A DNA stretch of 64,000 bases, from the NCBI GenBank assembly GCA_002007465.1, contig LNAC01000065.1, positions 4,353,939 to 4,417,938 of the forward strand, in the 5' to 3' direction. Both the position numbers and the translations under genes were made by a program. This document shows, one piece after another, positions 57,337 to 64,000 of the stretch. Each line of letters opens with the position of its first letter. The first letter of the stretch is position 1. Below the pieces are notes generated by a model, which worked only from the letters and a program-made list of their open reading frames with translations, was not told the DNA's origin and ran no database searches. Source of the DNA: Ailurus styani. Taxonomy: Eukaryota > Chordata > Mammalia > Carnivora > Ailuridae.

Positions 57337-57541
57337 GGGGCACCTGGGTGGCTCAGTTGGTTAAGTGCCTGACTCTTGATTTCAGCTCAGTTCATGATCT
57401 CAGGGTTCTGAGATCTAGCCCCTCATCAGGTTCTGCTCTGGGCATGGAACCTGCTTGGGATTGTCTCTCTCTCCCTCTCCCTTCCTCTGCCCCTTCCCCT
57501 CCACTCGTGTGCCCTTGCTCTCTGTCTCAAAAAAAAAAAAA
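57337..57541 (+). mobile_element. can-SINE (older type)
   Basis: GGGGCACCTGGGTGGCTCAG head, AGTGCCTGACTCTTGATTTC middle, CT-rich region, A14 tail. Short duplication ATTATA at 57331-57336 and 57542-57547. Confidence 0.94.
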
Positions 57542-57735
57542 ATTATAGATGGGAGCTATATTTCTTATTGTCAGTAAAGAAGTTACAAATAAGAAAGAGA
57601 GGGGGTTAGAATGAACCCAGTATTCCTGCAAGGGGGAATTGTTGTTCATGTAACCATTAGAGTTGGCTTCAAGAAATAATTGGGCATGAGTTATCAATGA
57701 CCTTTTATAATTTTAAGATAATAGTTTGGCTATCA

Positions 57736-57831
57736 TTTGGTGAATGCTGTGAAAGATGTAAGCCTGATGATTCACAGACCTGTACCCCTGGGACAAAGAA
57801 TAAAAAAAAAAAAATAAATATCCATAAAAAA
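57736..57831 (+). mobile_element. L1 3' end, 96-bp copy
   Basis: TTTGGTGAATGCTGTGAAAG through CAGACCTGTACCCCTGGGAC, AATAAA, then AAAAAAAATAAATATCCATA and a second A run. The duplication AATAGTTTGGCTATCA (57720-57735) recurs as AATAGTTTGGCTGTCA (57832-57847). The shortest L1 insertion here. Confidence 0.95.
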
Positions 57832-57847
57832 AATAGTTTGGCTGTCA

Positions 57848-60210
57848 AAGGTAATTGAATTTTAACATTTAGCTCTGGCCTAGGAAAGGAAAGTTTAGTT
57901 CCTTTTAAATTTTTTAAATAATGAACAAAAGGAACTTAGTATGACATACTTAATATGCTGCAAGCAAGTCATTTTTTTGAACCCTATGTTGGACAGAAAC
58001 ACAGGGCTAAAGAAAAAAAGTATCACACTGTCATCAACACAATTAAACTAAAGAGATAGTATTGATTTTTCCAAACTTATATTTTAAGATTCATGTGGTT
58101 AGAATGTATTTTTGAAGTTCTTTTTTTAATCAAAGATCCTAATATGTTCTTAACTAAAAACATTTAGTTAACATTTAGAAAGCTTTTTTTTTTTCTAAAA
58201 GCTTTGTAATTTTTGCTTTCTCTTCTTATCACCAAAGAAATAAAAAGGGTCTGAGTATCTGTGTTGGAAATTAAACTTTTGTTCTGTAGGACTGTGTCCA
58301 TTTCTAATAAACACATTTTTAACATTTTTTAACTGAGTTGGTGTTAAATTAATGATTTGTGTTAGAATATAAGGAATTTTAGAGCTTATAAATTACAGAC
58401 ATGTTAATTAACTTTGAAACTCTTAAGGAACTCAACATATTCACTTTCTTACATATAAAGTGATAAATTCATAACATAAAGACTTTGGATCAGTTGTTGG
58501 TTGTTCACTAGTAATTGCTTTATTTGATAGATATAATTTAACATCAATCAACAGTTGCAGCATTTGCATTTTAATGTAATCCTTGAAGCGATAAATACAT
58601 CCTTAATCAGGGTTAATGTAATACAATTACAAAATAAACGTTTGATTAGTACATCTAAATTTCAATGTAATAAGTAACTACCAAATTAATTAGTAAGGAA
58701 AGTGCATGTGATACACGTCTTTAGTTGAGGCCATTTCATATTACATAGGAGAATGAAACCCATGCTGGGGAATGCTTTTTATTTAGTTCTTTGAAAAACT
58801 CGATGAATGGGGTTAATAATTGAAATTTTGAAAGCGAATTATATAACCAAGTCATCTTGGGGAAATGTTGCTTTCTTTCTTTCTAGGCATGACATATTTC
58901 AGGACAGGCAAAAAATCCGATGATGATCTTTCAGAAAGAGTATATATAAAAATTAGAAGAGACTTAAGAGAGGATGGTGTTTGTGAATATGAAATTCCTG
59001 TTTAGCAAATGTGAATGGTGCATAAGCATAAAGTCACAATGGACAATGACCAGAAAAAGATGGGAACTCTGAGAGAATTTCTATTATGTATAAGAAGCTG
59101 CTGGTTACTGGGAAACAAACTTCAACTTTTTGACTGAAATATGACAACTCATAAGCTATGAAGGCTATTAACAGAATCTGTGAATAACAGATGGGTGACA
59201 GCTCAATGAGTTTTTAGGTATTCAGCAAATATGCCCCATTCCCCAGCTACCATACCACCTCAGTCTGTATAAAGAAATTAAATTTGATACAAGTCTTTAG
59301 TGGAAGCTTTTTCATTTTTACATTGAAAAGACAAAATTCTGCAGGATTTTTAGGTTCTCAAAAATCTGAATAATTTTTTAATAATTTGAACTAAAAATAA
59401 AATGCATAAGCAATACCTTAGGGAGTATTTCCCCCTCTCCAAATTTAGACTTTGTTAATATAGGTTGAAACAAAATATTTTATTCTGATTTTTAAGGAAG
59501 ATGGAGAAGGAAAAGGATATAAGGATATATCTGGCTAGATAATCTGTGAAACCCAGTGAAAAATGAAAATATATGTCCCCTTATTGAAAAACATTTAAGA
59601 ATTTTAAGATAGCTGAAGGACAGCATTCAAGGCCCAGTGCAAGCTCAAGGCCTAAGCTCAAGGCCCAGTGCAACTGCACCGGTAAACATGAACCTGGCTT
59701 TAGGTCCCAGGCTTAGAATGGCAGGTAGTACAGTTTTCCCAGGGATACTAAGTATGAAGAGCATGGGGCTCCAGAAGAATCATTCAAAAATGATTTTCAC
59801 CCTTATTTGTGTGCACAGAAATTATTTTTGTCATGGAAGTAGGGAAAGCAGTTCTGAAGAAATGGTAACTGAACTGATGCAAGAAAAATATTTTTAAGCA
59901 AAAAGTTAGAAACTTCAAGAATATGCAATAGCCTTCATTAGTGCACCAAACAGGAGGCTACACAATAGGTTTCAGAGACAGAGATAGGCCACTGTTGTTG
60001 AAGCCAAAAAAGAGCATGAGGAAAGGAAGGGCTGGAGATCTGGATGGGAATGAGGCAGTGCTGGGCTTTGCAAACCAGGAGGAGGATTTTCCCTTCTTTC
60101 AAGTGACAACAGAAAGCACGTTTCCTGCACTGTGCTGCTGTAAGTATGGTGATAATACACACTAAAATGTATTCCCAGGACAGAATAAGGTTTGTGGTAA
60201 TGTTCGAGAG
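57848..60210. other. 2.4 kb low-repeat stretch, no gene; candidate conserved element near 58.6 kb
   Basis: No mobile element recognised. 58490-58720 is a complex AT-rich block with an octamer ATTTGCAT (58562-58569), TAATTA (58687-58692), and several ATCAATCAAC and TTTGATTAG-type motifs. A 16-bp phrase TCAAGGCCCAGTGCAA repeats at 59627-59642 and 59658-59673. Frames at 59637-60165 overlap on both strands and look like chance. Confidence 0.45.
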
Positions 60211-60839
60211 TGTACTAGTTTTTTAATGCTGTGTAACAGGCATAATTTAAAACCACACCTATGTATATTATCTCACAGTTTCCTTGGGTCAGAAGTCTGG
60301 GCACTGCCTAATTGGATCCTCAGCTCAGTGTCTCACTAGATTAACTTCCAGGTGTTGGCTTGGCTGCATTTTATCTGGAGGCTCTCTTAGAAGCCACTTA
60401 TTTTCAGACACATTCCGATTGTTAGCAGAATTTATTTCCTCCTGGCTGTAAGACCAGGGGGCTGGTGTTTTGTAGTCTTTGGAGGGCCACCTTCAGTTTC
60501 TAGAGACCATGTGCATAGCTCCTTCCCATTAGTACTTCCCGAACACAGCAGCTTATTTCATCAAGCCAACAAGGAGAATCTCTTGCCCATGGCCCAGTCC
60601 CTGTTTTAAAGGGCTTTTCATGTGATTAAGGTGGCCCATTCAGGATAATTTCCCATTTGATCAACTTAAAATCATCTGATGTGGATCCTTTGTTACATTT
60701 TCAAACCCTTCCAGTTTTGCCAAATTTTGTTGGCTAGAAACAATTCATAGGTCTGCCGACACTCCAAGGGAGAGAATATACAAGATATGAACACCAGGGG
60801 CAGGACTTATCAGGGCTCTCCTAGAGTCTTTGTGCCACA
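60211..60839 (-). mobile_element. MaLR/MLT-like LTR, subfamily unassigned
   Basis: Begins TGTACTAGTTTTTTAATGCT on + and ends TAGAGTCTTTGTGCCACA. Collinear antisense LTR phrases: TATTATCTCACAGTTTCCTT, GGGTCAGAAGTCTGGGCACT, AAGGTGGCCCATTCAGGATA, TAATTTCCCATTTGATCAAC, GGTCTGCCGACACTCCAAGG, AGATATGAACACCAGGGGCA. The flanks GAGAG and GTGAG agree at four of five bases. The family name comes from memory of related consensus sequences only. Confidence 0.6.
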
Positions 60840-61597
60840 GTGAGTTAGCAGTGAAATGTGAGGTATCTTTCAGGGGTGAAGAAAGAGACTTCTTTCTTAT
60901 ACAACCAAAACTCAGAAAAAAAGGTTTGAGCCAGAAATAGAAATTAAAGGCCATCTGTGAATTTTAAAAATATATATGTATATTTCCTGGGAAGAAAATA
61001 AGGACTGAAAAGATGAGAGACCTTAGAGCTGAGCCTTACAATATTCAAGACTGAATGAGACTGAAAATGAAGCCAAGAAGGAAGAGCTTAAGAAGAGAGA
61101 GGGAAGCCAAGACCCCGTTTTAGCACAGGAGCTAAAGGGGAGAGTGGTCTAAGGAGGGGAAGAGGTCTGTGGTATTAATGTTGCAGAGAGGTCAGTAACA
61201 TGAGCACTGAAAATTCCTATTTCGTGTGGACACATGGAGGTCATTGACGACAGTATCAAGTTATCTGAGTGGAACGATGGGCCCAGACTAGAATTGGAAT
61301 ATGCTTGGTAGAGAACAGGAGGTGAGAATACAGACAGTAGTGCTTTCCACCCAGGCAGAAACTTAGCAGTCAAATAAAGAAGAGAGATCAGATGATAGGG
61401 GGTCGAGGATATGGGGTTAAGGATTTCTTCTTCCTTCTTGGCCTTAATGAGAATGTTGAGTGTGTCTAAAAGGATCCTGTTAATTCTTGAAAAAAGAATT
61501 TCTGCAAGCAGACCTGAGTATTTCAAACCCTTGTTGTTAATAGTCAACTCTACAACTTCTTCTTAGAGTTCTTCTAGTTCAGTACGGAGCTATCAAC
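60840..61597. other. Unassigned sequence, part resembling an ancient dispersed repeat
   Basis: 61080-61440 contains CACATGGAGGTCATTGACGA and neighbouring phrases that I recall from an old dispersed mammalian repeat, whose name I cannot give. The 132-codon minus frame at 61149-61547 runs antisense through it and is not supported as a gene. Confidence 0.35.
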
Positions 61598-61841
61598 GTG
61601 TTTTCTCTCTATGATTTTCTTAATAACATTCTCTGCTCTCTAGCTTACTTTGTTGTAAAAATACAAAATATAATACACTGAACATCCACGATAAGTGTTA
61701 ACTTTTTATGTTACTGGTAAGGCTTCCGGTCTACAGTAGGCTATTAGAAGTTAAGTTTTGGGGGGAGTCAAAGTTGTACTGGATTTTCAGTGGCATTAAG
61801 GGGTCAGTCCCCTAACCCTCACATTGTTCAAGGGTCAACTG
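61598..61841 (+). mobile_element. Tigger-family (pogo) DNA transposon, 3' part
   Basis: Collinear with a Tigger-type MITE end: TGATTTTCTTAATAACATTC, TCTAGCTTACTTTGTTGTAA, GGTAAGGCTTCCGGTCTACA, GTAGGCTATTAGAAGTTAAG, TTTTGGGGGGAGTCAAAGTT, then the terminal inverted repeat ACATTGTTCAAGGGTCAACT ending in G at 61841. TA follows, consistent with a TA target. The left terminal repeat is missing and no transposase is encoded. Confidence 0.87.
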
Positions 61842-61843
61842 TA

Positions 61844-62479
61844 TATACAAGAGAGAAAAGAGATAATTGAAATAATGTACTCTGGAGGTGTTCAATGAAC
61901 TGGGATTTTACGCACAGTTAGGAGGACTGCTATTAGGAGGGCTAGGTCCTCTACTGTGTGTCTATGAAGTAGGATGAGGAAGGGTATAGACACATAATTT
62001 TTGGATATTTTGCAGTTGAGCCATGTAGAAGTTCTTACATAATGGTTTCTTTCTTTGTCTTTCTAAATTTATTCAGTAAACAAAGAAACAAGGTTATTCC
62101 TTGGCAGGAGTGGAGTTGAGAAATTTGAGGAGAGTCAGTAATGTTTGAAAATGTGATTGCAAAGCCCAAGACAGAGAGTGATCATACCAGCAGCCGTTAT
62201 TGGGATTGTTTTAAAGCTGCTGCTGCTGCTGGGACTGTTATGGAATCATCATGTCTAGCCATAAGGCTTCCTCCATGGTCCTCACCTTGATGTATTTATA
62301 AACACATAAAATTCTTTAGATTTTTGAGAATAATTTATCAAAATGTAAAAAAGAATGTTAGTCTCTCATTATTATTGGGATTTGGTCAAGTGTACCTTGT
62401 GTTTCACAACATATACATCAGATAGCTGGGTGCATTTCAGCTTGTTGAGTAATGGCTGCCTTCCCAATAAATTCCGAAT
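61844..62479. other. Single-copy sequence, no gene seen
   Basis: Includes a short (GCT)5 run near 62217-62231. Nothing else recognised. Confidence 0.5.
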
Positions 62480-62960
62480 GTCTTACTTTGATCTACAAGG
62501 CCTTGGACAACTTATTTTGGATGAATGTCTCCATCTTCATTCTCCTATCTCCATGTTAGCTTCACTCTAGCATCACGCCTTTCTATTCTATTTGTCAGGC
62601 TTCCTGCCTTGGGAACTTTGGATAGGTAATTCCTTTTTCTGACCCACTCTTCACTCAGAACTTCACTCTTTCCCTGGCTTTTCATAAGCTTGTGTCCTTC
62701 TTAATCTTGAGATATCAGTGTAAGATTCCCTCTCACAAACCACTTCCGTGACTGCATTATTTAAAGTAACCATGTCTACTCCATCCTTTCAGCTGCTCTC
62801 AATCACATTACTTTGCCTAGTTCTTTCAGAATACTAACCAAATTTGTTCTTATTTATTGGGTTTTGTGTGAATGTTAATTTTTTCCCCATCAAAATTTAA
62901 TCCCCCCAAACTGTCTTCTTGTTTACTTCTTATTGTTCCCTATCTTGCTCTTATTACAAA
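62480..62960 (+). repeat. L2 LINE 3' region
   Basis: Sense L2 phrases in order: TTTGATCTACAAGGCCTTGG, 'TCCATCTTCATTCTCCTATC', 'GCTTCCTGCCTTGGGAACTT', 'TTAATCTTGAGATATCAGTG', 'AAGATTCCCTCTCACAAACC', 'TTTGCCTAGTTCTTTCAGAA'. Strongly diverged, no open frame. Confidence 0.68.
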
Positions 62961-64000
62961 TAAGTGGGGGGTTTTCTACATACTTGTGTATAGTTAGGTT
63001 CTTAGGTGTGAGTCTGTATGGCTTAGGTTCTAAAATATGCAGTAAGATGGACATTACATAGAGTCAACAATAGTATTCCCTTTCCCTAAAAATTGTTGTG
63101 CTGGAGACCAACCCCCCTACCATCTCCCAAAATCCCAACACAGCCAGTTTTCCTTCAGAAAAGCACTGAATCAGATCACTGTTTATTCATTTGAATACAA
63201 AATAAAATTTATGGCTCGGGCATAAAAAAATGTACTGTAAGAGAAATATGTCTTAATATACCAAAAATACACTGAATGAACATTCAGAAGTGCAGCAAGA
63301 TGCTTTCACTGTGAAAAGCACGTGGGAATTGAAACAGAGGAAATAGCAGATTCATGAGTCCCGTCTCATACAGATTTGGAGGAATCAGATCATACATTAA
63401 AAGGTGGCAGAATTCTACATACTAAGTTTCTTACTCTCTTTTATACTTTATTTCTGTTTTACTTTTCTGCTTTTAAAACACATATAGTTAAATTTACATT
63501 AAATGTTCATCCTTTGTTCCCCAGAGCAATACGTGATTACTGAAAAGAAAAGTGGCTTAAAGTAACTTTGTGGAAGGATTACGGTAGTTTCTATCATATA
63601 CACTTACCTTCCTGATAGGGACGGCAGACCTCTCCTTCAGTCGGTATGCTGTGAGTCTGAAAATTGGTTCCAGTTTGCAAACTGAACGCAGGATTGTGAG
63701 TTTCCATTAGAGAAGTTGACCTTGCCTTCTGCTCACTTATTTTTCATCTCATTTGGTAATAGATATTAAGCAACACCCTGTTATACTGTGCTTATCTTTC
63801 TCTGTCCCTTATGAACATTAACCATCTTCATAGATTCCCTGAAGATCAGGTCGCCCTGGACTTCATTCTGCTGACCTTACTGTTTTTATGGTAATGACTT
63901 CTACCTTACTTTTGATGCTGAAGTACCACCAACTGGATGGCGAAATTGAGGAGCTCTGTGGCGAAATTAGATCCTTTTGGAGAGTCAACCTTCATGTTAT
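62961..64000. other. Single-copy sequence to window end, no gene seen
   Basis: Less AT-rich than average toward the end, with no repeat phrase or open frame. GGCGAAATT occurs twice within 30 bases near 63940-63970, probably by chance. Confidence 0.5.

Noticed and set aside
3147..57541. Regularly recurring near-identical 200-bp units as a CRISPR-like or satellite array
   Set aside because: The units are dispersed, in both orientations, each with its own target duplication and A tail. They are SINEs, not an array.
3147..57541. tRNA genes, because SINE heads carry A- and B-box-like motifs
   Set aside because: The heads are tRNA-derived but lack a complete cloverleaf and continue into SINE bodies.
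13075..58569. Octamer ATTTGCAT occurrences as evidence of POU-factor enhancers
   Set aside because: In 64 kb of AT-rich DNA several copies are expected by chance on two strands, and others lie in plain or L1 sequence (for example 44344). They are kept only as a minor note in candidate conserved blocks.
59627..59673. 16-bp repeat TCAAGGCCCAGTGCAA with 31-bp spacing as a regulatory array
   Set aside because: There are only two copies, in unremarkable sequence. It is most simply a small tandem duplication.
61149..61547. 132-codon minus-strand frame
   Set aside because: It has no recognisable domain and overlaps sequence resembling an ancient dispersed repeat.
1338..62570. About 100 open frames of 60-154 codons as candidate genes or small proteins
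   Set aside because: Apart from the L1 ORF2 end at 51290-51819, each either reads through a SINE, L1 or LTR or is a chance frame in AT-rich DNA. Many overlap on opposite strands, and none shows a recognised domain, splice sites or coding-like composition.

Overview
The window is non-coding, AT-rich nuclear DNA from a caniform carnivore, most likely a mustelid (mink, ferret, marten or otter type). The evidence is 25 tRNA-derived can-SINE copies. Twelve of them carry the 'GTGGGTTAAAGCCTCTGCC' head and 'TGCCTACTTGTGATCTCTC' tail that I associate with musteloid genomes. Six insertions of one carnivore L1 3' end are also present. I find no protein-coding gene, exon, tRNA, rRNA or CRISPR array. Every open frame of 60 or more codons is either a chance frame in AT-rich DNA or a frame through a SINE, L1 or LTR. 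The best reading is an intergenic or deep-intronic gene desert whose history is written in nested transposons.

Layout. 1-8 kb: a MIR, a young L1 3' end with an apparent 3' transduction, three SINEs and an antisense old L1 ORF2 block (3.8-5.3 kb). 8-12 kb: two old antisense L1 fragments, one split by a SINE and by a solo ERV1-type LTR at 11211-11773 that keeps a 4-bp ATAG target duplication. 12-20 kb: mostly single-copy sequence with SINEs, one L1 3' end and an L2 fragment. 20-24 kb: an antisense L1, then a sense L1 carrying ORF1 and reverse-transcriptase remnants, with SINEs inside. 24-33 kb: single-copy DNA with an 80-bp local duplication 1.2 kb apart, a CA/TG hairpin, several SINEs and a SINE with an unbroken 42-base T tract. 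33-39 kb: sense L1 and HAL1-like fragments, two L1 3' ends and a SINE-next-to-SINE pair. 39-48 kb: SINEs, a chimeric L1 insertion with L1 pieces in opposite orientation inside one target duplication, and two antisense L1 3' halves. 48-54 kb: single-copy DNA, a MER5-like element, the youngest L1 (51011-51819, 19-bp duplication, intact ORF2 C-terminus) and an MST-type LTR nested inside an MLT1-type LTR, both with target duplications. 54-64 kb: SINEs, a deleted sense L1, a 96-bp L1 3' end, possible conserved non-coding sequence near 58.6 kb, a MaLR-like LTR, a Tigger fragment and an L2 fragment.

Nothing here works as a gene system. The dependency that can be inferred is parasitic: the SINEs have pol III promoter boxes, A-rich tails and 10-19 bp target duplications, so they were mobilised by L1 machinery. 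The L1 3' ends in the window belong to the family most likely to have supplied it. Repeat names come from recognition of consensus phrases, not from a database search, and edges without target duplications are approximate. I see no previously undescribed biological system. The items most worth checking are the 3' transduction, the chimeric L1, the 42-T SINE, the nested LTRs and four low-repeat blocks that could be conserved non-coding elements.
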